Positions 1-9,175 are shown, counted from the stretch's first letter. The stretch: DNA of 64,000 nucleotides from Pararhizobium sp. YC-54 (GCF_025847205.1 NZ_JAOYTH010000009.1:1-64000), one strand, 5' to 3'. Numbers and translations: made by a program. Notes: generated from the letters alone by a model not told the origin.

Positions 1-61
1 TCACGCCGATGTAAAGCGTTCCTCGCTTGTGGTTGGTGACGATGTAGACATAGCCCGCCAT
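1..61 (-). CDS. GIY-YIG nuclease family protein, N-terminal fragment cut by the window edge
   Basis: Read on the minus strand from the ATG, the 20 visible codons give MAGYVYIVTNHKRGTLYIGV. This is the opening beta-hairpin of the GIY-YIG domain (YVYI followed about ten residues later by LYIGV), as in the small stand-alone GIY-YIG (UPF0213/YhbQ-like) proteins common in rhizobia. No good Shine-Dalgarno is visible, because a MITE-like repeat begins about 20 bases upstream of the start. Catalytic residues further along are outside the window, so activity cannot be judged. The family call is fairly safe; the substrate is unknown. Confidence 0.7.
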   Translation of the reverse strand, partial: MAGYVYIVTNHKRGTLYIGV

Positions 62-80
62 GACCGGATGATGCTTGGGA

Positions 81-242
81 GTGGATCCTCGGGTCAAGCC
101 CGAGGATGACGACTTTGGGGACTGACCGAGAAAGATCGGAGAACCACTTCCACAGGGCACGAGGCTAACAAACATCCCGGAGCCGAGCATTCCGTAGCCA
201 ATCCTCCACTCCGTCATCCTCGGGCTTGCCCCGAGGATCCAC
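81..242. repeat. MITE-like element with 31-bp terminal inverted repeats
   Basis: The left arm (81-111) and right arm (212-242) are reverse complements with a single mismatch. Each arm is itself a hairpin (CCTCGGG...CCCGAGG core ending in GGATCC/GATGACG). About 100 bases of non-coding sequence lie between them. The arrangement of two palindromic arms facing each other is typical of the small non-autonomous repeats of rhizobial chromosomes. It occupies the upstream region of the GIY-YIG gene. No coding sequence is seen in the rest of the gap up to the permease stop. Confidence 0.65.
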
Positions 243-318
243 GTCGGCGGGCGGTCCAAAACCACGCCCTTTCCCTTACGCGCAGTGATGGGCCATACTC
301 GAACATATACGGACCCAC

Positions 319-1848
319 CTAGTGTCCGTGCGCTGCACCCGGCTGGGCAACAATCGGCACCTCGTTGCCCTTGGCGTCATAGAGCTTGCCGCCCTGGAAG
401 TAATCGCCGTCGTGCAATTCGGAAATGTCCTGGTAGCGCAGACTGCGCTCCGTTCCCGCCACGAAGACCGACTGCTGGTCCGAATTGCCCGTCCTGAAGT
501 GATTGAACAACAGGTTGAGCGAAATGGCCATGATCGCCGAGGACGAGATGCCGGAATGGAAGATCGTCTCGAACCAGGCCGGGAACTGATGGTAGAATTG
601 CGGTGCGGCGATCGGGATCATACCGAAGCCGAGCGAGGTCGCGACGATGATCAGGTTCATGTTGTTGCTGTAGTCGACCTTGGACAGCGACCGGATGCCG
701 CTTGCAGCCACCGTGCCGAACAACACGATGCCGGCACCGCCGAGAACAGACGGCGGAATGGCCGCAATCACCCGTCCCATCACCGGCAAAAGCCCGAGCG
801 TCACCAGGATGAGGCCGCCTGCCGCCACGACATAGCGGCTCTTCACCCCCGTCACGGCCACCAGCCCGACATTCTGGGCAAAGGCGCTCTGCGTGAAAGA
901 ACCGAACACCGGCGCGATCAGGCTCGACAGCATGTCGGCGCGCAAGCCGTTGCCGAGCCGCTTGGAATCCACCTTCGTCTCGATGATTTCACCGACGGCG
1001 AGAATATCGGCCGAGGTCTCGACGAGGATGACCATCACGACGATCAGCATCGAGATGACAGCGGCCAGATGAAACACCGGCAAGCCGAAATGAAACAGCG
1101 ACGGCAGGGCGAAGAACGGCCCCTCGCCCACTCTGGAAAAATCAGCCATGCCGAAGAACACCGCGGCAATCGTACCGATGATCATCGCAAGCAGGATGGA
1201 TAGCCTGGAAATCGCGGCATTGCCGACCTTGCTGAGCAAAAGCACGACAACAAGGGTCAGTGCCGCAAGGCCGATATTGGACACGCTGCCGAAATCAGGC
1301 GCATTGCGGTTGCCGCCCATCGCCCAGTTGGCCGCAACCGGCATCAGCGTCATCCCGATCGTGGTGATGACGATGCCGTTGACCAGCGGCGGAAAGAATT
1401 TTGTAATCCGCGACAGGACCGGCGTGATCAGCAAGCCGACCAGCGACGCCACCATGACGGCGCCCAATACCGCCGGCAACCCGCCCGCCTCGCCGCCACC
1501 GCTCAAGATCGCAACGATCGTCGCGACACTGGCGAAAGAAACGCCCTGCACAAGAGGCAGCTGGCAGCCGAAGAACGGCAGCCCGATCGTCTGCAGAAGC
1601 GTTGCAAGACCGCCTGCAAACAGCGACGCGGTAATCAAAAGGCCGATCTCGGCCGGCGAAAGGCCGGCGGCCTGGCCAACGATCAGCGGCACGGCGACGA
1701 TGCCGCCATACATGGTCAGCACGTGCTGCAGGCCATAGACCACCGTTGCACCTGCACCCAGCCGCTCGTCTTCCGGCCTGATACCCTGCGTCGTTTCCAG
1801 ATTCCTCTGCAGCAAAACCGCTCCTCCCAAAATTCGCTCATGCTCCAT
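319..1848 (-). CDS. NCS2 family purine (xanthine/urate-type) permease
   Basis: A 509-residue polytopic membrane protein of the nucleobase:cation symporter-2 family, expected to import xanthine, urate or uracil with protons or sodium across the inner membrane. It shows the NCS2 signature QNVGLVAVTGVKSR, whose QN-x-G...TG-x-x-SR form matches the xanthine/urate branch (compare XanQ/UapA) better than the uracil branch. The reading frame stays open for another 120 codons upstream, but that extension is Arg/Asp-rich and not membrane-like. The chosen ATG (MEHERILGG) has a GGGAG six bases upstream. It is divergent from the cyclase gene. Substrate is inferred, not shown. Confidence 0.85.
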   Translation of the reverse strand: MEHERILGGAVLLQRNLETTQGIRPEDERLGAGATVVYGLQHVLTMYGGIVAVPLIVGQAAGLSPAEIGLLITASLFAGGLATLLQTIGLPFFGCQLPLVQGVSFASVATIVAILSGGGEAGGLPAVLGAVMVASLVGLLITPVLSRITKFFPPLVNGIVITTIGMTLMPVAANWAMGGNRNAPDFGSVSNIGLAALTLVVVLLLSKVGNAAISRLSILLAMIIGTIAAVFFGMADFSRVGEGPFFALPSLFHFGLPVFHLAAVISMLIVVMVILVETSADILAVGEIIETKVDSKRLGNGLRADMLSSLIAPVFGSFTQSAFAQNVGLVAVTGVKSRYVVAAGGLILVTLGLLPVMGRVIAAIPPSVLGGAGIVLFGTVAASGIRSLSKVDYSNNMNLIIVATSLGFGMIPIAAPQFYHQFPAWFETIFHSGISSSAIMAISLNLLFNHFRTGNSDQQSVFVAGTERSLRYQDISELHDGDYFQGGKLYDAKGNEVPIVAQPGAAHGH

Positions 1849-2082
1849 GCATTTCTCCCGAATGCATGTCGTGAAACCATAGCGGGCCGTTGATTTTTGG
1901 CAGTACGCGTTTTTTTTGAAAGTGTTTTTGCTTTTACAGGCGAACGCTTCAGCGTGTCGCCGGTTTTTAGCCGCACGGCTCGGATCGGAAAGGCCCGTTG
2001 CCGCGCATCGCCTATCGCCGCTTTTCCCCATTGACATCGCTTGTGTTAGGCTCAGCCTGTCTCGGGGGCGGATGGCATATTC

Positions 2083-4254
2083 ATGACACGTGCGCAGCAA
2101 GTTGGCGTTATTGTCGGTCTGATGATCGTCACGGCCCTTACGATCCTGCGGGCGAGCGATCCGCAGCTGATGAGGCAGGCCCGCGAAGTGGCGTTCGATG
2201 AATATCAACGCCTGGCACCGCGTATATTTCAGGACGTGCCGGTCCGTGTGGTCGATATCGACGAAGCATCGCTTCGCGAACTCGGCCAGTGGCCGTGGCC
2301 GAGGGATCGCATGGCCAGACTGGTGGACAGGCTCTCGCAGATGGGCGCATCAGCGATTGCATTCGACGTCCTCTTCTCGGAACCAGACCGTCTTTCGCCG
2401 CGCACGGTCGTTCGCGATGTTGCAGGTATCGATCCGGCGCTGCTTGAGCATTTGCCGGACAACGACGAAATTTTCGCGCAGTCGATGACCGACAGGTCCG
2501 TCATACTGGGCTTTGCGCTTTCAAACGAGGGAAATTTTCGACCCGAAATGAAGGCCGGTTTTGCCTTCACGGGCGAACCGCCTTTCCACGCACCGCCCCG
2601 CATCCACAGCGCGACGCCGCTTCGGCCCCAGTTCGAGGCCGCCGCCGCCGGCCTTGGACATATCAGCCTCAATCCCGGGGATCCGTCGGCCGTGGTGCGA
2701 ACCGTGCCGCTGTTACTCAGCGACGGCGACCAGCTCTATCCCAACCTGGCGCTGGAAGCCTTGCGCGTAGCGCAGGGGGCGTCCACCTATGTTCTGGCCA
2801 ATGCACCCGACGTGCCCGACACGATTACGATGATCAAGGTCGGTGAGTTCGTCGTCCCGGTGACGTCGGCGGGAGAGCTATGGCTCTATGTCACCCCCGA
2901 CAGGGCAGACAGATACATTTCGGCACGGAATATCCTGGCGGAAACGGATCCCTCGCCCGAAACAAGCGCAGCCATCCAGGGCAGTATCGTCTTCATCGGA
3001 ACGTCGGCCGCCGGCCTTCAGGATATTCGCACGACAGCCCTGGGAGAGAACGTTCCCGGCGTTTCGCTTCAGGCGCAGATCGTCGAGCAGATCCTGTCCG
3101 GCCAGTTTCTGTCGCGGCCAGATTGGGCTGACGGGCTTGAAATCCTGTCCATCGCGGTGGCCGGATGCCTGCTGGTGATCCTGACCACCTTCGTCAGCCC
3201 GGCGGTCGCGCTGGCATGCGGCCTTTTGATCACCGCGCTTGCCCTTGCAGCCTCCTGGCTTGCCTTCCTCTATGGCGGGCTTCTCTTGGACCCGCTGGCG
3301 CCGATCGTCAGTGGCTCCATCACGCATTTCGCCGCGACGGCATTCCGCTTCCTGGTGATCGACCGGGAGCGCCGGGAGGTCCGGCTTGCCTTCGGTCACT
3401 ACCTTTCGCCATCGCTGCTCTACCGTATCGAGCATACCCAGGGCGCATTGCGTTTAGGCGGCGACGATCGGGAATTGACGGTCATGTTCGTCGATGTCCG
3501 GAATTTCACCGAGCTCAGCGAGCGATTGACGCCTGCCGCCGTCGTCGGCTTCCTCAACACCTTTCTCGACGCGTTGAGCCGCGACATCATCGCCAACGAA
3601 GGCACGCTCGACAAGTTCATCGGCGACTCGATCATGGCTTTCTGGAATGCACCCGTCGATGTCGGCGATCATCCCGCCAAGGCCGTCCATGCCGCGCTGG
3701 CGATGCGGGAAACCCTTGCGCGCCTCAACGCGGAAGACGCCTTCGGGTTTGGCCCTGCCCATACCGTTGGCATCGGCATCGGTATTCATACCGGGCTCGC
3801 CTGCGTCGGCAACATGGGCGCAGAGACGCATTTCAACTATTCCGCCGTTGGCGACACAGTCAACGTCACGGCGCGTATAGAGTCCGCCTGCAAGGATGTC
3901 AGTTTCGACATTCTCGTGTCGGAGAGTACCGCGAGCCTCGCATCCCAATACGCCCTGCTTGAGGCGGGCGCGTTGCCCCTCAAGGGCAAAAGCACCCGGA
4001 CCCGGACCTTCGCCGTCGTCGGCGACGAACGTCTCGCCCTCTCGGCGGAATTTCGCGACCTGAAAGACATCCATGCACAGATGATCGACGCCTTGGCATA
4101 TCGGTCGCCGGCAACACGAAAACTTCTGCGGGCTGCAAAATCGAAGGCCGCCGGGCTGCCGGTCAATTTGACCGATTTCTATCGCCGCATCTCGCGCAGG
4201 ACAGAACATTTTTCGCACGGCACGGCAAAGAAAGATGACGTACCGGCCGAGTGA
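2083..4254 (+). CDS. CHASE2-domain class III adenylate/guanylate cyclase
   Basis: A 723-residue membrane receptor cyclase making cyclic nucleotide from ATP (or GTP). After an N-terminal membrane anchor, residues of about 35-340 form the extracytoplasmic CHASE2 sensor (VRVVDIDEASLRELGQWPWPR near its start). Next come two or three membrane helices (about 350-425) and a cytoplasmic class III catalytic domain. Catalytic residues are intact: metal-binding D471 (FVDVRNFT) and D515, base-selecting K511 (DKFIGD), and transition-state N594/R598 (NVTAR). The K/D pairing favours adenylate cyclase. It converges on a gene for a secreted FecR-domain protein, a pairing that suggests a shared envelope-signalling role. 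The signal sensed is unknown. Confidence 0.88.
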   Translation: MTRAQQVGVIVGLMIVTALTILRASDPQLMRQAREVAFDEYQRLAPRIFQDVPVRVVDIDEASLRELGQWPWPRDRMARLVDRLSQMGASAIAFDVLFSEPDRLSPRTVVRDVAGIDPALLEHLPDNDEIFAQSMTDRSVILGFALSNEGNFRPEMKAGFAFTGEPPFHAPPRIHSATPLRPQFEAAAAGLGHISLNPGDPSAVVRTVPLLLSDGDQLYPNLALEALRVAQGASTYVLANAPDVPDTITMIKVGEFVVPVTSAGELWLYVTPDRADRYISARNILAETDPSPETSAAIQGSIVFIGTSAAGLQDIRTTALGENVPGVSLQAQIVEQILSGQFLSRPDWADGLEILSIAVAGCLLVILTTFVSPAVALACGLLITALALAASWLAFLYGGLLLDPLAPIVSGSITHFAATAFRFLVIDRERREVRLAFGHYLSPSLLYRIEHTQGALRLGGDDRELTVMFVDVRNFTELSERLTPAAVVGFLNTFLDALSRDIIANEGTLDKFIGDSIMAFWNAPVDVGDHPAKAVHAALAMRETLARLNAEDAFGFGPAHTVGIGIGIHTGLACVGNMGAETHFNYSAVGDTVNVTARIESACKDVSFDILVSESTASLASQYALLEAGALPLKGKSTRTRTFAVVGDERLALSAEFRDLKDIHAQMIDALAYRSPATRKLLRAAKSKAAGLPVNLTDFYRRISRRTEHFSHGTAKKDDVPAE

Positions 4255-4321
4255 AAGACCTCACGTCCAGCCCCCCGAGGCGCGGCTTCGTCTCCACGTC
4301 CGACCCGCCACAACCGTATCC

Positions 4322-5302
4322 TTAGTTGTCGTCCCCCTGGTTACGGTTGCCATTATCGCCCTGGTCACCGCGCGTGCCGTTATCGTGCTGCCTGTCATGC
4401 GTGTCGCGATCTCCCTGCGGTCTATCGGGTTTGTCGCGGTCGCCATGCGATCCGTCAGGTTTGTCATCATGCCGGTCCGGTCTGTCGGGATGCTCCTTAT
4501 ATCTTCCGGGGTCCTCGTGCGGTTTATCATCGTCGGGTTTGGGATCCTTGCCGGGCTTGATCGGTGTCTTGATCGGCGCGCGCAGCTGCTTGGGAAGACG
4601 AGGAGTGATCTCGTCTGGCTTGACTTTGATCGCTCTGGCAAGACCGCAACCACCGTAACCGCCGCTCGCCGCAAGCTTCTGATTGCCTGACAGGAAGGGC
4701 AGTGCCTTTGCATTACCGAGCGTATTGAAGATGCCGCGATCAACCCTGCGGACATCGGTCACCGCACCGCTGCGTTTGGCAACGACGTAATCGCAGCGCC
4801 GTGTCAGCTCCCGGCAGCCGCCCGCGCCGCAAAAGTTGGCCGCGCCGCCAAGCAGTACCACGGCCGTGGTGCCGTCACCGCCGATATAGAAGTCGAATGC
4901 GGTTCCCCGCACGCCGATCGTTCCGGCCGGTGTCAAAATTTCATAGGCCGTGTGCCGGGACTTGCCGCTGACCCAGCGGAAAGTGCCCTTGGCGGCCTTG
5001 ATCGTCAGCTTTTTCACCGAGTTGGAGCCATCGAAAACAAACTTATCGACAACCACGGATGATCCCCATCCAACGGCAAGCTTGGTACCATCCCGAAAGA
5101 TAAACTGGCCAAGGCCGGATTTGGACGTTCGTATCCGCTCGTCCTGATAGACCGGGTCGTTGATCGACAGGTCACCGCGCGTCCCCGTTACCGCAGTCTT
5201 GATCTCGACTGCCTTGCCGATCGACTCGGCCGCACTCAACGGCACCGTGCCGTAGACCAGAAAACCACACGCAACGACGCTCAACCGATAAGGAGTTAAC
5301 AT
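4322..5302 (-). CDS. Secreted FecR-domain protein with long charged tail
   Basis: A 326-residue protein with a signal peptide (MLTPYRLSVVACGFLVYGT..., cleavage near SAAES). A FecR-like beta domain follows at about 40-165, containing DERIRTSKSGLGQFIFRDG and the GTIGVRGTAFDF stretch typical of FecR-domain proteins. The last 80 or so residues are low-complexity Asp/Lys/Arg/His/Pro (repeated DRDKPDRPQGD-like units) and look disordered. There is no transmembrane helix or sigma-factor neighbour as in the classical FecI/FecR iron systems, so a role in siderophore signalling is not supported. The gene faces the CHASE2 cyclase; such FecR proteins may supply a periplasmic partner for CHASE2, which is inference. 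A strong GGGAGGGGG precedes the ATG. Confidence 0.8.
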   Translation of the reverse strand: MLTPYRLSVVACGFLVYGTVPLSAAESIGKAVEIKTAVTGTRGDLSINDPVYQDERIRTSKSGLGQFIFRDGTKLAVGWGSSVVVDKFVFDGSNSVKKLTIKAAKGTFRWVSGKSRHTAYEILTPAGTIGVRGTAFDFYIGGDGTTAVVLLGGAANFCGAGGCRELTRRCDYVVAKRSGAVTDVRRVDRGIFNTLGNAKALPFLSGNQKLAASGGYGGCGLARAIKVKPDEITPRLPKQLRAPIKTPIKPGKDPKPDDDKPHEDPGRYKEHPDRPDRHDDKPDGSHGDRDKPDRPQGDRDTHDRQHDNGTRGDQGDNGNRNQGDDN

Positions 5303-5530
5303 TGCCCCCTCCCATTACCGGCATATTAGCACATAATTAAGTATACTGTCTCCTGGTTCATCAGCAACGCATCGCGATGCAAGACACAGACGATCAAAGC
5401 TCTTTCGGAACGCGCACGGTGAGAGGCTTGCAAGTGAGAAATGGATCGAAAAGGAGTAAAATCCTTCAGCCTCCCGCCCTAACGGTGGCAGACCGCATTC
5501 ACCGCGATTCGAAGCCTGTAACGCGCCTGT

Positions 5531-6679
5531 TTATGCGCCCTTGGAAAACAGCGATGCGAAGGTGCGCTTGGGCGCGGAAAAACCCTTCATGCTCTTGACG
5601 ATGACCATATGGCTGATCTCGCCGCGCTTGAAGGCTTTCAGGAAGCGCGGATATTCCTCGAAGGCAACACAGCCATGGCTATCGCCACGGTTCCTGAGCA
5701 GATAGCTGTGGGCGAGCAGGCCGTCGCGGCCATGCGGCGCGACGCCATTAACCGGTGTCAGGCGCACGGCGGCAACACCGTGAAAAAGCGATTCCCGCAT
5801 CGTCACCTTGTAGGTACCGGGCGGTGTCGGACCTTTCATCTTCACGTGAACATAGGCCGGATTGTCGCGCATCTTGCCGATGCCGGAATGCGCCTCCAGC
5901 TTCTCGCCATTCGGCATGTAGACCACGCCGGCGGATATATCGTAGTAGGCGACCCCCTTCTTGCCGCGGAAAGCCGGGCGAACCTCGTTATCGTCGTCCA
6001 TGGGGAAATCGGGCTTGGCGTAAGCGAGTTCCTTGGTTGCCGGCTTTCTGGTCTTGTCGCCAGGTTTGCCGGCAGCGTCAGCGAGACTTCGCGGCTTTGC
6101 CAGCGGCAGCGGTCCGAGATCGGGCAGCATGCCGTTCAGCGACGATGCCGGTTCCGGCATGACCAGACTGAATGGCTTGCCAAGGCCCTGCTCTTTCAGC
6201 GAAACGGTCTCGACGAGCGCGTTGGCCGTCACTGGCGTCGAGCCGGTGACAAGAGTGTCGCCCCTGACTGCAGCCGCGTTCGCAAGTGCCAGCACCTGCG
6301 TCTTTTCGGCAAAATCCACAGCAGGCTTGACCATGGCAATCGCAGCCAGGCTCTTTTGCGGTGCGGCGCGAGCGATGAGATTCATGCGCGGCAGAACAGT
6401 GAGCCGCGAAAATTTGGAAAGGCGCACGACGCGCTGCTGCGGGAAAGCGTGCACGATCGGGTTGAGCCCCAGCGAGGCCTCCAGCCGTGGGCCTTTGCTG
6501 GACGGCAGCGAAGACCCCATGCCCTGCATCGCCGCAAAGGTCGCGATCATCCAGACGGAGGCGGCAATGCCGATGCCGGCAATGGTGGCGCCCGCAAGCA
6601 GCCGCGACGATGGCCTGGGACCTGCGCCTGCCCTGCCGGACGATGCGGGGGGACTGCATTTTTCTGCTGCAAACGCCAT
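5531..6679 (-). CDS. Membrane-anchored DUF2778 (Tlde1-like) L,D-transpeptidase-fold protein
   Basis: About 382 residues. An N-terminal helix (roughly 26-55, LLAGATIAGIGIAASVWMIA) is followed by a long Pro/Ala/Lys-rich linker. The C-terminal domain carries the histidine-cysteine signature HGRDGLLAHSYL...GDSHGC, the Cys being the expected nucleophile. This domain is annotated DUF2778, related to YkuD L,D-transpeptidases and to the type VI toxin Tlde1. Here it is a chromosomal, membrane-tethered housekeeping-like copy with no immunity gene or secretion genes next to it, so peptidoglycan cross-link editing is more likely than toxicity. The start was chosen just before the membrane helix; the open frame continues 97 codons upstream but looks non-coding. 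Confidence 0.75.
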   Translation of the reverse strand: MAFAAEKCSPPASSGRAGAGPRPSSRLLAGATIAGIGIAASVWMIATFAAMQGMGSSLPSSKGPRLEASLGLNPIVHAFPQQRVVRLSKFSRLTVLPRMNLIARAAPQKSLAAIAMVKPAVDFAEKTQVLALANAAAVRGDTLVTGSTPVTANALVETVSLKEQGLGKPFSLVMPEPASSLNGMLPDLGPLPLAKPRSLADAAGKPGDKTRKPATKELAYAKPDFPMDDDNEVRPAFRGKKGVAYYDISAGVVYMPNGEKLEAHSGIGKMRDNPAYVHVKMKGPTPPGTYKVTMRESLFHGVAAVRLTPVNGVAPHGRDGLLAHSYLLRNRGDSHGCVAFEEYPRFLKAFKRGEISHMVIVKSMKGFSAPKRTFASLFSKGA

Positions 6680-7057
6680 GATACTCGTTACCCGAAACGC
6701 ATTACTCAATCGGAGAGCAACAAGACGCATTGCCGCCGAGGCCGGTCCAAGGCCCGCGATGCGCGATACTGCGCGCTTGCCGGGGCCTGCCGGTCGATCA
6801 AAAGAATGACAAAGTATGGTAACCAATTCCTTTACACGGGCCCCAAGAATATCAGGGAGCATGGTGGGCATAGAAGGAGCGGCACCGGCCGCAGGCAAAA
6901 AAGCGAAGAAGGCACCCTTCCCGCCCAGGACATCGTGATCTGGAAAGCCCCTGAAACACCGGCGCATCAACGCTTGTGTTGAACCTGAAGCTCAAAAAAC
7001 GGCATTTGCGTCCGGTCTCAGAGCCTTTATTTTTGGCGAGAATAAGGAGACGCTTAC
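6680..7057. other. Intergenic region, divergent promoters expected
   Basis: No convincing gene is seen. The minus frame is open but has no family-like sequence. AAGGAG lies 12 bases before the reductase start at the right end. No repeat or hairpin stood out. Confidence 0.5.
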
Positions 7058-7645
7058 ATGAGTCGTGTTTTTCTAGACATCAGCCTGTCGCTCGACGGCT
7101 TTGCCGCAGGTCCCGACATCTCCCGCGAACACCCGCTCGGCAGGAACGGCGAGGCGCTGCATGCCTGGCTGTTCGGCCGCAACGGGCAGCAACCCGACGA
7201 CGCCGACCGGCAGGCGGCCCAGGAGATGTTTTGCGAAACCGGCGCCTTCATTATCGGCCGCACGACCTATGATGTCGGCGTGCCGGAATGGGGCGATGAC
7301 GGCGCCTTCGGCATGCCCTGTTTCGTCATGACCCATCGCTTGCGCGCGCCGCACGTGATGGGACCGACGACCTTCACGTTCGCCGGTGAGGGGCCGCAGG
7401 CGGTCCTGGCGAAGGCCCGGGCAGAGGCCGGCCGAAAGGCCGTCTGCATCATGGGCGGCGCGACGACGGCAAGGCAGTTTATCGAAGCGGGCCTGCTTGA
7501 TGAGCTGCGCATTCACATCGCGCCGGTTCTGCTCGGCCAGGGAACGCGCCTGTTCGATACGCTGCGGGATGTTGCTCCTCTCCAGGCGATGCCTGCCATA
7601 TCCAGCCCGCTGGCGATCCATTTGCGGTTCAATCGGCAAGCTTGA
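7058..7645 (+). CDS. Dihydrofolate reductase-family (RibD C-terminal-like) oxidoreductase
   Basis: A 195-residue protein of the DHFR/RibD-C superfamily. It begins MSRVFLDISLSLDGFAAGPD (the family's N-terminal strand), has GAFIIGRTTYD around residues 65-75 and the NADPH-loop type segment CIMGGATTARQFIEAGLLDEL near 130-150. These stand-alone proteins are usually annotated 'dihydrofolate reductase family protein'. They are not the folate enzyme, and their substrate is generally unknown. The start has a good AAGGAG ribosome site. It stands as a single gene and probably binds a nicotinamide cofactor in the cytoplasm. Confidence 0.85.
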   Translation: MSRVFLDISLSLDGFAAGPDISREHPLGRNGEALHAWLFGRNGQQPDDADRQAAQEMFCETGAFIIGRTTYDVGVPEWGDDGAFGMPCFVMTHRLRAPHVMGPTTFTFAGEGPQAVLAKARAEAGRKAVCIMGGATTARQFIEAGLLDELRIHIAPVLLGQGTRLFDTLRDVAPLQAMPAISSPLAIHLRFNRQA

Positions 7646-7912
7646 AAAGCAACTGCCTGCCTGCGAATCACCTGTGGTAACGGCCTTTGCAGACCCCGGT
7701 CGAATGTGAGCTAGACCCTGTTTTCACCGGTTGTGGCCGTGTTTGGCCAGCCATTCCGCAGATACCCGTGGAAATTGTGACGCGGTCACCCGGTTGGTTA
7801 AAATTGCAGCGAATTTCGCCTGAAAAAATTAAATCGCCGAGCTTACGAATTCGGCCTTATCCGCATGAACGGACCAATTTTTTTGAGCGCCAATTGGCAG
7901 GAATCCGCGCCC

Positions 7913-9175
7913 ATGAGCTTTCTTTCCGCCATTGCAGTCATTTCCCTTCTGGTCATGTTCCCCGTGCTCTTGTCCCTGCGCAAGACCGGCGTACCGGGGA
8001 TTGCCAGCTTTTGCGCCGCTTGCCTTTTCACAACGCTGGCGGCCTCCGTCGCGATGGCGGCAGGTGTCGCGCCGGCGTGGTTTCACACGATTATCGGGGG
8101 AGCGCTGATGGTTGCCGCCGGCCTTTTGTTACTGAGAGGCTTCACGCAGTTCCTCGGCCGCAGGCCGCTTGGAGCATGGCCGATTGCCATCACCCTTGCC
8201 GGTGTCGCCACAGCGCTGGTATTCTTCAGCTACGTCGCCAACAATTCGTCGGCACGCATCTCTGTCAGCGCCGGGCTATTGAGCCTGATCTGCTTCCTGA
8301 TCGGCGCCACCATCGTGCGCCATTGGCCAAGAGAACGGGCGATCGCCCCCTACATGCTGTTTTGCTGCGTCATGGCTTTCCTGGTCGCCGTCCTTCATGC
8401 GCTGCGGGTCGTGTCGGCCGGCACCGGTTTCGACACGGTTGGCAGCGCCCTCGAACCACCGATCTGGACGACGGCATTCCTGGCCGCACGCTTGCTGATC
8501 ATGCCATTGTTCTTTCTGGGCATCATCCTGATGCTGCACGGCTGGATGATCGCCAGCCTGCGCCAAATGATCGCTCATGACGATCTGACCGGCGCCCTGT
8601 CACGCCGCGCCTTCATGACGGCATTCGAGCGGATGTTTACGACGGCCGCGGGATCCGGCCAGCAGACGGCGTTCATGCTGCTTGATCTGGACCGGTTCAA
8701 GCAGATCAATGATCAGCACGGCCATGCCGGTGGCGATGCAGCCCTTGTGCACTTCACGCAAACCGTCGGCGAAACGTTGGCCGGCCGCGGCATTCTCGGG
8801 CGTCTGGGCGGAGAGGAATTCGGCATCGCCCTTACGGGCGCCGGCCGGTTGGAAGTGGCAGAGATCGCCGAGGCGATTTGCACGGCCGTCAGAACAACGC
8901 CAGCGAGGGCGAACAAGGGCACGGATATCGAACTGACGGTGAGCATCGGCGTCGCCATGGTCGATGCGAACGGGTCGCTGACCGACGCCATGGTCCAGGC
9001 GGACGTGGCACTCTATGAGGCCAAGGCACTGGGGCGCGACCGACTGAGCATCGCCGGAAGCTTTCATGCCGCATCCGTTGCCAGCGCCCGCGCCCTTGCG
9101 GGTGCTGCAGCCCAGATGCGCGCCGCCGTCGGCCCGGTACAATCACAAGCACAATCCTTGTCCAGCACGGGCTGA
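7913..9175 (+). CDS. Membrane diguanylate cyclase (GGDEF)
   Basis: About 420 residues. The first half is a seven-helix membrane region (starting MSFLSAIAVISLLVMFPVLL), the second half a GGDEF domain making cyclic di-GMP from two GTP. The signature is intact as GGEEF at 299-303, and the D-x-D-R-F-K metal/substrate segment (LLDLDRFKQIND) is present, so an active enzyme is expected. The usual RxxD product-inhibition site five residues before GGEEF is absent (AGRG there), so feedback inhibition is probably missing. An in-frame ATG 16 codons upstream lacks a ribosome site; GCAGGAA precedes the chosen ATG. The tail after the GGDEF domain is Ala/Gln-rich. The sensed signal is unknown. Confidence 0.88.
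   Translation: MSFLSAIAVISLLVMFPVLLSLRKTGVPGIASFCAACLFTTLAASVAMAAGVAPAWFHTIIGGALMVAAGLLLLRGFTQFLGRRPLGAWPIAITLAGVATALVFFSYVANNSSARISVSAGLLSLICFLIGATIVRHWPRERAIAPYMLFCCVMAFLVAVLHALRVVSAGTGFDTVGSALEPPIWTTAFLAARLLIMPLFFLGIILMLHGWMIASLRQMIAHDDLTGALSRRAFMTAFERMFTTAAGSGQQTAFMLLDLDRFKQINDQHGHAGGDAALVHFTQTVGETLAGRGILGRLGGEEFGIALTGAGRLEVAEIAEAICTAVRTTPARANKGTDIELTVSIGVAMVDANGSLTDAMVQADVALYEAKALGRDRLSIAGSFHAASVASARALAGAAAQMRAAVGPVQSQAQSLSSTG

Noticed and set aside
322..1203. Plus-strand frame of 293 codons opposite the NCS2 permease
   Set aside because: Antisense shadow of a conserved transporter; charged, repeat-like composition and no start signals.
2031..2060. TTGACA upstream of the CHASE2 cyclase as a -35 box
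   Set aside because: No acceptable -10 hexamer at 16-18 bases, so the promoter was not called.
1849..2208. 120-codon N-terminal extension of the permease frame
   Set aside because: It is Arg/Asp/Lys-rich with no membrane or family similarity, and the internal ATG has the ribosome site.
5609..6982. Plus-strand frame of 457 codons opposite the DUF2778 protein
   Set aside because: Antisense shadow; the minus strand carries the catalytic SHGC signature and a membrane anchor.
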